Shown: positions 17,102 through 25,842 of the stretch, one piece after another
Layout: each line of letters starts with the position of its first letter
Numbering within the stretch: position 1 is the first letter of the stretch
Assembly: GCA_026003935.1 (NCBI GenBank)
Contig: BPIE01000002.1
Coordinates: 62,001-126,000, forward strand
Direction: 5' to 3'
DNA: 64,000 nucleotides
From: Tepidiforma sp.
GTDB lineage: Bacteria > Chloroflexota > Dehalococcoidia > Tepidiformales > Tepidiformaceae
Made by a program: the position numbers and the translations under genes
Notes under the pieces: model-generated
Databases searched by the model: none
Told to the model about the DNA's origin: nothing
Seen by the model: the letters and a program-made list of their open reading frames with translations, nothing else

Positions 17102-20100
17102 CTACTCCGTGAGGCGCCGGTAGAGTGTCGGCAGCCGGCTCGGCAGCGACTCGATGTCTGCGACGACTTCGTATCCCATGTCTTCGCACATGGTCTTGAG
17201 GTAGTCGTGGCCGGCCCGATCGACGGTGAGCGCGAAAGGCGTGATGCCCTCGCGCTTGGCTTCGTTGAGGGCCTGCTTCGTGTCGTGGATGGCGTACTCC
17301 TTCTCGGTCCTGTCGCGCCCGTAGCCATGGTCCTGGGGGCGCCCGTCCGAGAGGAGGAAGAGAATTTTCACCTTGGCATCTGTCTGCATGAGCTTGTAGG
17401 TGGCGTGGCGAATGGCCGGGCCCATGCGGGTAGAGCGAATCGGCGTGATCTTGTCCAGGCGGTGCTTGATTTTCTCATCGAGCGTTTCGTCGAAGTCTTT
17501 GATAACGAAGAACTCGACGTTGTCGCGCCCGTAGCCGGAGAACCCGTAGATGCCGTACTGGTCTCCAATGGTTTCGAGAGCGGTCATCAGAAGGACGGTA
17601 GATTCCTTCTCGAGGTCGATGATGCGCTTCGGCGGGGAGGTGAGCTCTTGGCGCCGCTTTGAGACCCACCAGCTGAGGTACTTGCGGGGGTCGTCGTCGT
17701 AGTCGTCATCATCGTACTTCTTGTCGCGCTTATTGATTTCCTCGTCGGTGCTTGCAGACATGTCGATGAGGAATGCGACAGCAACGTCACGTTCGATTTT
17801 GTTGCGGCGCCAGTAGATTTTTTCAGTGGGGTTGGCCCCTGCGCGCTTTTCGACCATCCATTCGATGGCAGAGTCGAGGTCGAAGTCTTCGCCATCCGGA
17901 AGCCGCTTGATCTTCCTGAACATCTCCGGCTTCATCAACTCGAACTGCTTGCGGGTTTGCGCAACGAGGCCGGCGTGTTCGTGGAGCGCCTTTTCGTAGA
18001 AGCCTTCGTCGCCCTCTTCCAGCTTGGCTTCTTTGACGGCGCACCAGCGGGGCTTGTAATCCTGTGCGCGGAAGTCCCACTCGTCGTAATAGTAGACCGT
18101 TACGACCGGCTTGAGCGGCTCTTCCCCTTCGCCTTCGCCCGTTGAGTTATCACTCGTCGGCTGACCGCCCTGCTCGCCCTTCTCCGAGGCGGGGGTCCCG
18201 GCCTCCTTCATCAGGTTTGAGAGGAACATGCCCGTCGAGGCATCGAGGTCGCCCTCGTCCATCGCGTCGAGGTCGATCTCGACGCTTTTTGCGAGGAGCT
18301 CTGCGAGCTGTTCGGGCGTCAGCGGCATGGTTTGCTGCTGACCTGCCTGGCCTCCCTGTGCGTTTTCGCGCAGCTTCATCAGCAGGTCCACGAGCTCGGG
18401 CTTGAAATCGCCACGGAAGTCGATCTCTTGGGGACTCTCGTATTCTTCCTCGCCTTCGGCGCCGCCGCCGAGCTGTGCCTGGCTGCCCTGTGCGCCGCCT
18501 TCGCCGGCGGCATCCATCGGCATCGCCTGCCCCGGCTCCATCGGTTCGACCGCATCCCAATCGGCGGGGTCGAGGTCTTCCAGGATGTTCGGGATGGAGA
18601 TGGCCAGCTCGTACAGGGCGAGGGCGGCTTCGGCGGCGTCTTCGACGGTGGCACCGGGCCGCTGGACGGCGGCAAGGATGCCGAGCGCCCGGCTCATCGT
18701 GTCGGCGCGGTCACGCGGCCAGCGAACAAGGTGAAATCCGTCGAGGCTCGCGCGGACGAGGTTTTCGACAAAGGCATTGCGGAGCGGGAGAGCCTCCACG
18801 GGCGGGCGCCGCTCGAGCTCCTCGGCCTGCATGCGGACGAGCTGCCTGCGGATGCCGCCGTACTCGTCTTTGACACGGGCGTCGATACGCGCGTCCTCGG
18901 CGATGGTGAACAGGTCGCTGGCGAGCTGCCGGTCTGGGAAGAGGTCGAAGAACGCCTCCATATCCGTGGTGGCGGGGCGTTCGCGGTCACGCATGAATGC
19001 ATGGCGGCGGGTCGGGAAGATTGCCCCCGGCCGGTCGAATTCGAAGGTGAAGCTGCCGAATTCGATGTGCGCCGCCTGGTGGGTGGCGAACACCTTCATC
19101 GCGGCGAAGTTGTCGTCCTTGCTGGGAAACCGCTCCATCAGCTCGGGAAGAAAGATCGTGGTGCCGTCGGTGCTGGCGCGGTGCTCGTCGACCCAGCCGA
19201 TACCCTTCTCAGCGAGGGATTCGGCGGTCTGGATGCTGACGTTCCGCCCGGTGAGCGCCTTGCAATAAAGCCGGAGCACCTCCCCGACGCGGGAAAGCTC
19301 AACGCGCGCAGAGAGGTTCTCGAGAATATCCTCGGCCCGGGTGGACTGGAGACGGAAGTAGGCTTCGCCGCCCTCGGTGCTCGTCTGGAGGATGCGAAGG
19401 CCGGCCTGCTGCCAGGCTTCCAGCTCGTCGATGCGGATTCGACCCAGCACGGTTGGCATGACCGTGAGGAAGTCCATCGCTGCAAAGGGGGAGTAGGGTG
19501 CCAGCTGCTCCGCGAGCATGATGACCTGCTGGTGGTCGGTGGGCTCGAGCTCGCCGAGGGCGTTGGCGGCGTCTTCGAAATACTGGAAGGCGGAGCGCTG
19601 GTGGTGTCCACGCGCTGATTGTGCGGCGAGGAGGAGGAACCGTTCGCGGAGCGGCGCGTGCACCTTCTCGAGCAAAGGCACGCCGCGATCGAAGTAGAGC
19701 CGGGAGTCGGCCCAGGAGCTCTGCGCGAGCTCGGTGGCGAAGGTAACGAACGGGAGCCGGTCGTCTTCTTCGAGTCTGCCGAGGACGGCGGGAGCGGCGG
19801 CAAGGCAGGCTGAGGCGAGCTCGTAGCTGTGGCGGGCGAGCTCGTCGACGAAGATGATGAGGCGCGACGCCTGCCCGATGCGAAGGACGCGGAACAGCTC
19901 GGGAGTCACCTCGTAGAACTGCGCGGCGAGCGAGGAACTCTTCCAGTTCCCTTTGTAGAGGCGGCGGCCGAGCTCCGCCCACGCATGCACATTGCCTGGC
20001 CCGACCGTGCCGATGGCAGCGGGAGCGGCACGGAGAAATGCCACTGCGAGCGGAGCCGATTCCGCGGCCATCTGCAGCGCATCCCGACCGACTGTCTCGA

Positions 20101-20344
20101 TGGTGTCCCAGGTCGCCTGCGGCGGGTAGGCCGACCCGGCCTTGAAGTACTCGACGGCAGCTTCCCACGAGCGGAGGCTGAGGGCAGTAAGTTCCATGCC
20201 AGTTTCGGCCCAGGCCTGGAGCTGGCTTGGGGTGAGGCGGCCAGCGAGCGAACGGAGGCCAGCTTCGAACTGCTGGCCGAGCGGGGCCGGGAAGCCGGAC
20301 AGCCGCTCCTGGTGGCGGGCGAGGAGCTCAGTCACGATGGACAT
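17102..20344 (-). CDS. NorD/CbbO-type VWA protein, very long
   Basis: A 1080-residue protein, longer than the common 600-780-residue NorD/CbbO proteins. Residues 1 to about 400 are helical repeats rich in Ala/Leu. The middle region has ATHQAAHIEFGSF and later EDARIDARV, spaced like the metal-binding helix and third ligand of the NorD/CbbO core but with HQxxH instead of HExxH. An acidic/Gly/Gln linker follows (about 610-700). A C-terminal VWA domain has the MIDAS motif DMSAST (about 860) and LFLLSDGRP. Partner MoxR ATPases of the CbbQ/NorQ class use such proteins to remodel or activate metalloenzymes (family knowledge), and a NorQ-like gene lies in the same operon. No nitric-oxide reductase or Rubisco gene is nearby, so the target is unknown. 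An AAGGAGG site lies about 12 bases before the ATG. Confidence 0.85.
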   Translation of the reverse strand: MSIVTELLARHQERLSGFPAPLGQQFEAGLRSLAGRLTPSQLQAWAETGMELTALSLRSWEAAVEYFKAGSAYPPQATWDTIETVGRDALQMAAESAPLAVAFLRAAPAAIGTVGPGNVHAWAELGRRLYKGNWKSSSLAAQFYEVTPELFRVLRIGQASRLIIFVDELARHSYELASACLAAAPAVLGRLEEDDRLPFVTFATELAQSSWADSRLYFDRGVPLLEKVHAPLRERFLLLAAQSARGHHQRSAFQYFEDAANALGELEPTDHQQVIMLAEQLAPYSPFAAMDFLTVMPTVLGRIRIDELEAWQQAGLRILQTSTEGGEAYFRLQSTRAEDILENLSARVELSRVGEVLRLYCKALTGRNVSIQTAESLAEKGIGWVDEHRASTDGTTIFLPELMERFPSKDDNFAAMKVFATHQAAHIEFGSFTFEFDRPGAIFPTRRHAFMRDRERPATTDMEAFFDLFPDRQLASDLFTIAEDARIDARVKDEYGGIRRQLVRMQAEELERRPPVEALPLRNAFVENLVRASLDGFHLVRWPRDRADTMSRALGILAAVQRPGATVEDAAEAALALYELAISIPNILEDLDPADWDAVEPMEPGQAMPMDAAGEGGAQGSQAQLGGGAEGEEEYESPQEIDFRGDFKPELVDLLMKLRENAQGGQAGQQQTMPLTPEQLAELLAKSVEIDLDAMDEGDLDASTGMFLSNLMKEAGTPASEKGEQGGQPTSDNSTGEGEGEEPLKPVVTVYYYDEWDFRAQDYKPRWCAVKEAKLEEGDEGFYEKALHEHAGLVAQTRKQFELMKPEMFRKIKRLPDGEDFDLDSAIEWMVEKRAGANPTEKIYWRRNKIERDVAVAFLIDMSASTDEEINKRDKKYDDDDYDDDPRKYLSWWVSKRRQELTSPPKRIIDLEKESTVLLMTALETIGDQYGIYGFSGYGRDNVEFFVIKDFDETLDEKIKHRLDKITPIRSTRMGPAIRHATYKLMQTDAKVKILFLLSDGRPQDHGYGRDRTEKEYAIHDTKQALNEAKREGITPFALTVDRAGHDYLKTMCEDMGYEVVADIESLPSRLPTLYRRLTE

Positions 20345-20419
20345 CGGCGTCGTAGGTCCTCCTTGCCCAGTGGGCTCGTACAGGTCGCGAAAGGGCGAAC
20401 GGCGGTCGCGGATGCGGGC

Positions 20420-21031
20420 TCACTGCTCCCCCGAATGGCGGACGAAGTGACGGGTCGGGTCAGGGTAATCGTAGAAGACGACCTCACCGGTTGTCGTGTC
20501 CCAGGTTGCGCACGAGAGCTGGAAGTCGTTCCGGTGGTCCCGCGGGTCGCCGGCAGAGCCGGGATTGATAACGAGCACACGGCCGAACCGCTGGGCCATC
20601 TTGTAGTGGGTATGTCCGACGATGAGGACGTCGCAATCGAGTTCGGCGGCGCGCGCCCAAATCGGCTCGTGGGGGTAGTGGTAGTCCTTCCAGGGTTCCC
20701 ACGGGGAGCCGTGGGTCATCACAACCTTTTTACCGTCGACCATACGCTCAACGCGGTAGGGTTGCTGGCGAAGCCACGCAACGAGGTCCTGATCGACTTT
20801 TGGGTTGGAGAGCGCGCGCTGTCCATCGGGGCCGAGCAGCGTCTCCTCGTGGTTGCCGAGGACAACCACGGCATCGAGCTCCCGCAGCCGCCGAACGACA
20901 TCGTTGGACCAGCGGAACTGGAAGACGCTGTCGCCGGCGCACCAGAGCTGGTCGAAGGGCGCCATGAGTTCGAGCGCGCGTTCGAGGCCTTGGATGTTGC
21001 AGTGGATATCGGAGACGATGCCGAGGCGCAC
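20420..21031 (-). CDS. Metallophosphoesterase, YfcE-like
   Basis: A 203-residue calcineurin-like phosphoesterase. All metal-site motifs are visible: SDIHCN (DxH, about residues 7-12), GDSV, GNHE, MTHGSP and GHTHY. This small single-domain type hydrolyses phosphodiesters, including bis-pNPP and 2',3'-cyclic substrates in characterised relatives; its substrate here is open. The start is GTG. It sits between the NorQ-like ATPase gene (9 bases upstream) and the VWA gene, so it is embedded in a NorQ/NorD operon, which is unusual. Confidence 0.9.
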   Translation of the reverse strand: MRLGIVSDIHCNIQGLERALELMAPFDQLWCAGDSVFQFRWSNDVVRRLRELDAVVVLGNHEETLLGPDGQRALSNPKVDQDLVAWLRQQPYRVERMVDGKKVVMTHGSPWEPWKDYHYPHEPIWARAAELDCDVLIVGHTHYKMAQRFGRVLVINPGSAGDPRDHRNDFQLSCATWDTTTGEVVFYDYPDPTRHFVRHSGEQ

Positions 21032-21040
21032 CCGGGCTCC

Positions 21041-21928
21041 TTACTCGAAGATGCTCGTGACGACCTCTTCGATGGAGCGCTGCACTTCGGAGTCGTCGGT
21101 AAGCGCCCAGGTGATGGCGACCTGGCAAGCGCGCCGCGGCGGAATACCCTCGGCGATGAGGCGGCCAGCGTAGACGAGCAGGCGGGTGGAGACGCCTTCG
21201 CCGAGGCCGTGCTCCTTGAGGTTGCGAACCTTTTCCCCGAGCCGGGCGAGGTCCATGGCCGTTCGTTCATCGCAGCCGGATTCGTGCGCGATAATCTGGG
21301 CCTCTGCTTCGCGCGGCGGGTAGTTGAACTCGATGGCGATGAATCGCTGGCGGGTGGAGTGCTTGAGGTCTTTGAGGGCGCTCTGGTACCCGGGGTTGTA
21401 GCTGATGACCAGCAGGAAGCCTTCGGCCGCTTCGATTACCTGGCCAAGTTTTTCAATCGGCAGGAGCCGGCGGTAGTCGGTAAGGGGGTGGATGAGGACG
21501 GTGGTGTCCTTGCGGGCCTCGACGACCTCGTCGAGGTAGCAGATGGCACCGACCTTTACGGCGCGGGTCAGCGGGCCATCGACCCAGCGGGTGCCGTCAG
21601 TATCGAGAAGGTAGCGTCCGACGAGGTCGCTGGCGGTGAGGTCCTCGTGGCAGGCAACAGTGATCAGCGGCATCCGGTGCTCGACTTCTTCACCCGTCCG
21701 CGAGGAGATTTTCATCATGGGACGCCCAAGGCGGTACGCCATGTACTCGACGAAGCGCGTCTTGCCTGCTCCTGTGGGGCCCTTGAGGAGGACAGGGATT
21801 CGCTGGCGGTAGGCGGTTTCGAAGAGCTGCACTTCGTCCCCGATGGGGAGGTAATAGGGCTCTTCGTGAACGCTGTATTCTTCTACGGCGTAGATGGTTG
21901 CGCCCTGGACGGACCCGTTTTCGGCCAC
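21041..21928 (-). CDS. MoxR-family AAA+ ATPase of the CbbQ/NirQ/NorQ class
   Basis: A 295-residue AAA+ chaperone. Walker A is [10 protein letters not shown] (about 49-58), Walker [12 protein letters not shown], sensor 1 VISYNPGYQ and the arginine region [11 protein letters not shown]-terminal CbbQ/NirQ/NorQ helical domain follows ([13 protein letters not shown]). It is expected to form hexamers that, with a NorD/CbbO VWA partner, remodel a target enzyme. The partner is the 1080-residue VWA protein two genes downstream. The start is GTG, 3 bases after the coaE stop, so the genes are translationally coupled. Confidence 0.92.
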   Translation of the reverse strand: MAENGSVQGATIYAVEEYSVHEEPYYLPIGDEVQLFETAYRQRIPVLLKGPTGAGKTRFVEYMAYRLGRPMMKISSRTGEEVEHRMPLITVACHEDLTASDLVGRYLLDTDGTRWVDGPLTRAVKVGAICYLDEVVEARKDTTVLIHPLTDYRRLLPIEKLGQVIEAAEGFLLVISYNPGYQSALKDLKHSTRQRFIAIEFNYPPREAEAQIIAHESGCDERTAMDLARLGEKVRNLKEHGLGEGVSTRLLVYAGRLIAEGIPPRRACQVAITWALTDDSEVQRSIEEVVTSIFE

Positions 21929-21931
21929 TGG

Positions 21932-22552
21932 CTAGTTCCTCCCGGCTGCGGCGCGCAGCCGCTCCTGTAGTGCTTCCCAGGCCTGCTGGATGCGGGCGTT
22001 GAGCTCCTCCAGCGTGCCATTGTTCTCGATGATGACGTGTCCCCGGCGGATACGCTCCTCGTTGCTGAGCTGGGAGGCGATGCGGGCACGGGCTGCCTCC
22101 GCGTCGAGGCCGTTGCGGCTCGCGAGGCGCTGAACGGCAATGTCGGGGTCAACGACCACGACCCAGATTTCGTCGACGAGGTCTTCCCAGCCCGCCTCGA
22201 ACAGGACCGCCGCCTCGAGAACGGCGATGTCGTTGCCCGCAGCTTCGAACTGGGCGAGCTGCTCGCTGGCGAGGCGGCGAATACCGGGCCAAACGATATC
22301 GGTGAGCTTCTTGAGTTCGTCCGGCCTGCCGAAGACCTTGCCGCCGAGGACCTTTCGGTCGATGGTGCCGTCGGGAGCCACGACGTCGCTCCCAAAGACT
22401 TCGACGACCCGGCGGTAGGTGTCAGTCCCCGGGTCGTAGGTGCGGTGTCCGAGCACGTCGGCGTCGATGACGGGGATACCGCGTTCGCGGAAGAAGTTGG
22501 TCACGGTCGATTTGCCGCTGGCGATGCCGCCCGTCAGCCCGATAACGTGCAC
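21932..22552 (-). CDS. coaE: Dephospho-CoA kinase
   Basis: Last step of CoA synthesis: phosphorylates the 3'-OH of dephospho-CoA with ATP. The 206 residues match the family. The P-loop GLTGGIASGKST is at residues 5-16, the CoA-domain segment is VIDADVLGHR, and the lid/AMP region includes ASRNGLDAEAARARIASQ. The start is GTG. A -10-like TACACT on the minus strand (22585-22590) lies upstream, so coaE may have its own promoter within the operon. Confidence 0.95.
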   Translation of the reverse strand: MHVIGLTGGIASGKSTVTNFFRERGIPVIDADVLGHRTYDPGTDTYRRVVEVFGSDVVAPDGTIDRKVLGGKVFGRPDELKKLTDIVWPGIRRLASEQLAQFEAAGNDIAVLEAAVLFEAGWEDLVDEIWVVVVDPDIAVQRLASRNGLDAEAARARIASQLSNEERIRRGHVIIENNGTLEELNARIQQAWEALQERLRAAAGRN

Positions 22553-22621
22553 GAATGACTCCGGCGGTGGTGGTTCGAATCTACAGTGTACGCCCGCGTC
22601 AGGGGGCTCACAAACCGGCAG

Positions 22622-22846
22622 TCAGCGGCGCACCGGATTGCCGTCGCGGTCGTACACCTCCTCCTGCCGCCCAAACTTGCGGTTGAGGTAGATGTAGAGC
22701 GCGAGCGCCGCCCCTCCGCCAACCGCTCCAATCACGAGGCCGAGCACAACGTCAGAGGCATTGAAGCGAACGAAAAGGAATATGACGAACGTAACGACAA
22801 AGCCAAGCAGAAAGGCGTTGAGGTATGGGCGGAGGGCGCGGAGCAT
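22622..22846 (-). CDS. Small two-TM membrane protein
   Basis: A 74-residue protein with two TM segments (about 10-28 and 33-53) separated by a short turn, then a charged cytoplasmic tail (NRKFGRQEEVYDRDGNPVRR). It lies 9 bases downstream of the DUF402 gene and is probably co-transcribed with it. I do not recognise the family. Confidence 0.65.
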   Translation of the reverse strand: MLRALRPYLNAFLLGFVVTFVIFLFVRFNASDVVLGLVIGAVGGGAALALYIYLNRKFGRQEEVYDRDGNPVRR

Positions 22847-22855
22847 GCGGGCATT

Positions 22856-23362
22856 TTACGCGTCCGAACCCTCGACGTGGCGAGCCTCGAGTTCCGCTGC
22901 TTCGTCGAGGATGTGGCGGTAACGGGCGTGGATGGCCCGGCTTGCGGCGCTGGCAGCGGCGAGTTCAGCTGCGGTCAGGGCTCCAGCCGCTGCGAGTGCC
23001 TCGAACTCGTCGCGGTCCTCTTCGAGAAGCACGTCGCCCGGCAGGACCCACCAATCGAGTACGAGGTCCCGGTATTCGACCCGGTCGGGGAGGATACGGA
23101 CACCGTTCACGGCGTCGAATCGGTGGGCGATGAGATTGCCGGCAGGGTCGCGCCAGCGGTAGAGGTTGTACGGGCGCCGGGACCAGAAGTAACCGAGCGA
23201 GACCGACCCGGGAGGAACGACGACGGGGATTTCCGGCGGGCCGCCGCCGCGCTGCATATGGAAGCGGACGATGACGAGGCCCCGGCCGCGGTGAACCAGC
23301 TCGGTAACGTAGGTGTGGACGTCGCCACCGGGTTTGCGCTTCACCTCGAGGTAGTCAGCCAT
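22856..23362 (-). CDS. DUF402 domain protein (second copy)
   Basis: A 168-residue protein starting MADYLEVKRKPGG. The core strings are YFWSRRPYNLYRWRDPAG, AHRFDAVNGVRILPD and VEYRDLVLDWWVLPG, the last carrying the acidic residues typical of DUF402. A helical, Ala/Glu-rich C-terminus follows. It may be a metal-dependent phosphohydrolase by family. It differs markedly from the first copy at 5234-5878, so these are not recent duplicates. It heads the minus-strand operon leading to coaE and norQ-like genes and is divergent from the crotonase gene. Confidence 0.78.
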   Translation of the reverse strand: MADYLEVKRKPGGDVHTYVTELVHRGRGLVIVRFHMQRGGGPPEIPVVVPPGSVSLGYFWSRRPYNLYRWRDPAGNLIAHRFDAVNGVRILPDRVEYRDLVLDWWVLPGDVLLEEDRDEFEALAAAGALTAAELAAASAASRAIHARYRHILDEAAELEARHVEGSDA

Positions 23363-23418
23363 GCAGGGCCCCGCAGGCGGGGGTATTCTGCGGCCAAGCA
23401 CGCGCAGGGAGCCTCACC

Positions 23419-24207
23419 ATGCCAGAAGCTGGATTCACTAACATCAGGTACGAGAAGCGCGACGCCGTCGCCATCATCACCATCGACCGGGAATCGGCAC
23501 TGAATGCCATCGATGCGAAGACTTCGAGTGAGATGTATCGCGCATGGTGCGATTTTCGCGATGACGACAGCCTGAGGGTCGCCATCCTAACGGGGACGGG
23601 GGCGAAGGCGTTCTCAACCGGGATGGACCTTGTCGCAACCGCGCGGGGAGAAAACCAGTTTGAGGGCGGCAAGCCGGTTCCGTTCGGCGGGTTTACGAAA
23701 CGCATGACCATCGACAAGCCGATTATCGCCGCCATCAACGGCTACTGCCTTGCGGGCGGGCTCGAGCTTGCGCTGGCCTGCGATATTCGGGTCTGCACGC
23801 CGGACGCGCGCTTCGGGCTGCCGGAAGTTCGCTGGGCCATCATGCCCGGCGCGGGCGGCACACAGCGGCTACCCCGGGCGATTCCGCAGGCTTGGGCGAA
23901 CTACATGATTCTCACCGGGGAGCAGATCGACGCAGAAACGGCGCTCCGCATCGGGCTCGTTTCGCACATCGTGCCGCGAGAGGAGCTGATGGACCGGGCC
24001 CTCCAGATTGCCGGTGTCATTTGCGAGCGGGGCCCGCTTGCCGTCCGGGCAGCCAAGGAAGCGATTCGCCGCGGGCTCGATATGCCGCTCGAGCATGGTC
24101 TCGCGTTCGAGGACCTGCTGCTCGGGCGGCTCTTTGCCACTGAAGATGCGAAAGAGGGGCCACGCGCATTCGCCGAGAAGCGCAAACCGAATTACCGGGG
24201 GAGGTGA
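23419..24207 (+). CDS. Enoyl-CoA hydratase/isomerase family protein
   Basis: A 262-residue crotonase-fold protein. The CoA-binding and oxyanion segments are visible: AFSTGMDL (about 71-78) and NGYCLAGGLELALACD (about 110-125). The first catalytic Glu is in LPEVRWAIMPGAGG. At the position of the second Glu of classical hydratases (in AMEMVLTG of the rat enzyme) this protein has ANYMILTG. It may therefore be an isomerase or another crotonase activity rather than a hydratase; this alignment is from memory. A -10-like TATTCT lies at 23383-23388. Followed closely by a lipoprotein gene. Confidence 0.9.
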   Translation: MPEAGFTNIRYEKRDAVAIITIDRESALNAIDAKTSSEMYRAWCDFRDDDSLRVAILTGTGAKAFSTGMDLVATARGENQFEGGKPVPFGGFTKRMTIDKPIIAAINGYCLAGGLELALACDIRVCTPDARFGLPEVRWAIMPGAGGTQRLPRAIPQAWANYMILTGEQIDAETALRIGLVSHIVPREELMDRALQIAGVICERGPLAVRAAKEAIRRGLDMPLEHGLAFEDLLLGRLFATEDAKEGPRAFAEKRKPNYRGR

Positions 24208-24210
24208 CCC

Positions 24211-25572
24211 ATGATGGCAGCCGCGCGGCCCCTCGTGGTGCTGAGCGGACTGCTGGTGTGGCTCGCGGCAGCGTGCTCTCACGGCAGCGGGGCCAGCCCC
24301 GCACCGGGGGTGGCTTCGGTCGCGGCGGAGCGCGTCCGCGAGGACGGCGCGGCGACGCTCCGCAGCCGCGTCATCGTGACGTTCACGGGGCCAGCGCGGT
24401 TCGCCGAGTCTCGCGTGCCGCTCGCATCTCACTTCGAGCTTCGGCTCAAGCGGGCTGATGGGAGCACGACAACGGTCCTTGTGGAATCGGCGGAGCGCAG
24501 CACCGAAGACCGCCGCCAGGTCGTGCTGACCGTCGACACGCTGGTAACCACCGGGAGCGTGCTCGTCGTCTCGCGGAAGGCGTTCGACCCGCGAGCAGAG
24601 GGGAGCATCGAGGCGCCCATCACGGGCGCCTTCGAACCGGCCATCGCGCTGCTGGCGAGCTCGGCGCTGGTGCCGGCCGATCCCGGGTTCTTCGACCCGC
24701 CGGCAGCACCGGGGCCCGACCCCGCCGGTGACGATGCGGCATCCATGCGAGAGGCGCTTCGGCGACACCTCGCGATGCGCGGGGAAGACGCGATAACCAG
24801 CTCCGACGCTCTCGCGACTTACGATGCGATTCCCGAGGCCATCGTGCCCTCGCCCAGGCTCCGGGCCGCTCTTGCTGGCCTGACGGGCACATTCGCTGAG
24901 CCGGCGCTCACCGACCTGCTCACTACGAACAATTGCACGGGGCTGCCAGCTGCGAGCATCGATTTCCGCGAACCGCCGGGCGACGCGAAGCTTCTCGCGC
25001 GTGTGACCTACGAAGGTTCCGGGGCCCGCGTCGTCTCGATTCATCCATCGCTGAGGTACGACCGATTCGAGCTCCTGATGCCGCTCCTCGCCCATGAGGC
25101 GGTCCACTGCGACCAGGCGGACAGCAAGGTCGAGGAGGTGGCGGCGACGGCATTCGACACCCTCCTCTACCTGCAGCTCGTAGCGGCCGACCCCTCGCTG
25201 GCGGAGGAGCGGACGGAGCTCGCGCGGGAGCTGCGCATCGATGCCCTTGCACTGCTCAACAGCGGCGCTGCCTGGCCAGAATCCGTGGGTATCCTCCAGT
25301 CGCCAGGCGTGTCTGCGGTGATGCCGAATACGACGGCACCGTACCGGTCGTTCGCGGAATTCGTCGCAGCGTCGTATCCAGCGGTGACTGAGGTTCTGTC
25401 GGCGACGGAGCCGCTCGCAGCCGCCTACATGGGGATGCTGGCAGCGGCTGCAGGCGCGGAGAGAGGCGATCCGTTTGACCTGCGCTACCTCGATGGACTG
25501 CTGGGACGGGCGCTCGAGCCCCGCGAGCTCGTGGCGGTCATCGAGGCGTTCGAACTGGTGCCTGCGGATTGA
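24211..25572 (+). CDS. Lipoprotein with an HExxH zinc-peptidase motif
   Basis: A 453-residue protein with signal peptide and lipobox LAAAC (Cys22). Residues 40-130 look like a beta domain. Residues 160 onward are helical and include LLAHEAVHCDQ, giving His295-Glu296-His299, the HExxH zinc motif, within a helix after a hydrophobic strand. Further down, VEEVAATAFDTLLY could supply a Glu ligand as in gluzincins. A putative surface metalloprotease is therefore proposed, but I recognise no named family and activity is unproven. It starts 3 bases after the crotonase stop, so the two are probably co-transcribed. Confidence 0.75.
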   Translation: MMAAARPLVVLSGLLVWLAAACSHGSGASPAPGVASVAAERVREDGAATLRSRVIVTFTGPARFAESRVPLASHFELRLKRADGSTTTVLVESAERSTEDRRQVVLTVDTLVTTGSVLVVSRKAFDPRAEGSIEAPITGAFEPAIALLASSALVPADPGFFDPPAAPGPDPAGDDAASMREALRRHLAMRGEDAITSSDALATYDAIPEAIVPSPRLRAALAGLTGTFAEPALTDLLTTNNCTGLPAASIDFREPPGDAKLLARVTYEGSGARVVSIHPSLRYDRFELLMPLLAHEAVHCDQADSKVEEVAATAFDTLLYLQLVAADPSLAEERTELARELRIDALALLNSGAAWPESVGILQSPGVSAVMPNTTAPYRSFAEFVAASYPAVTEVLSATEPLAAAYMGMLAAAAGAERGDPFDLRYLDGLLGRALEPRELVAVIEAFELVPAD

Positions 25573-25588
25573 CTTGGGCGACAGAGGC

Positions 25589-25619
25589 TTGTCCCGTACT
25601 GGGGAGCTCGTGCTAGCAT
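25589..25619 (+). promoter_or_regulatory. Candidate promoter for the SAM-riboswitch operon
   Basis: -35-like TTGTCC (25589-25594), 19-base spacer, -10-like TAGCAT (25614-25619). Predicted start around 25626, just upstream of the riboswitch. Confidence 0.45.
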
Positions 25620-25643
25620 TGACGGAAATCCCGCGAACGTGGC

Positions 25644-25761
25644 CGCTCGTATCGAGATGGGGTTGAGGGACCGGCCCGATGAAACCCCGGCAACCTGCCA
25701 GCGCGGTAAGGTGCCAAATCCGGCCTCCCGGGCGTGCATCCCTGGGGGAAAGATGAGAGCG
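25644..25761 (+). promoter_or_regulatory. SAM-I (S-box) riboswitch
   Basis: S-adenosylmethionine-binding leader. The conserved core is present in order: P1 5' strand with ATCGAGATGG, GAGGGACCGGCCCGATGAAA (25666-25685), CCCGGCAACC, GGTGCCAAATCC, a variable P4 stem and GATGAGAGCG closing P1. P1 pairs CGCTC (25644-25648) with GAGCG near 25757-25761. SAM binding is expected to switch expression of the following threonine synthase, NIL and sulfur-carrier genes off. No obvious T-tract terminator directly follows, so translational control or control via the hairpin at 25842-25860 is possible. Confidence 0.93.
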
Positions 25762-25806
25762 ACTTCGCTCCGAAACACGGCCCACGCGGAACGAGGAGAT
25801 GCCGAG

Positions 25807-25842
25807 ATGGTTGAGTTCCTGGGCCGAATGGTCATGCTCTAG
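25807..25842 (+). CDS. Possible 11-residue leader peptide
   Basis: Encodes MVEFLGRMVML between the riboswitch and threonine synthase. It has a good ribosome site (GAGGAG, 25793-25798, 8-base spacing). Three of eleven codons are Met. The stop codon is the first base of a hairpin. This arrangement resembles an amino-acid-sensing leader, but an alternative ATG sits at 25799 in another frame and the peptide may be fortuitous. Confidence 0.35.
   Translation: MVEFLGRMVML

Noticed and set aside
18332-19618. Long open frame opposite the VWA gene
   Set aside because: Shadow of the minus-strand gene in GC-rich DNA; the VWA gene has clear motifs and the antisense frame has none.
19829-21970. 713-codon frame on the plus strand
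   Set aside because: Runs antisense to three genes with solid motifs (VWA protein, phosphoesterase, NorQ-like ATPase).
22565-22590. GGTTCGAATC tRNA T-loop-like sequence
   Set aside because: Flanking bases do not form a 5-bp T stem and there is no acceptor or anticodon arm.
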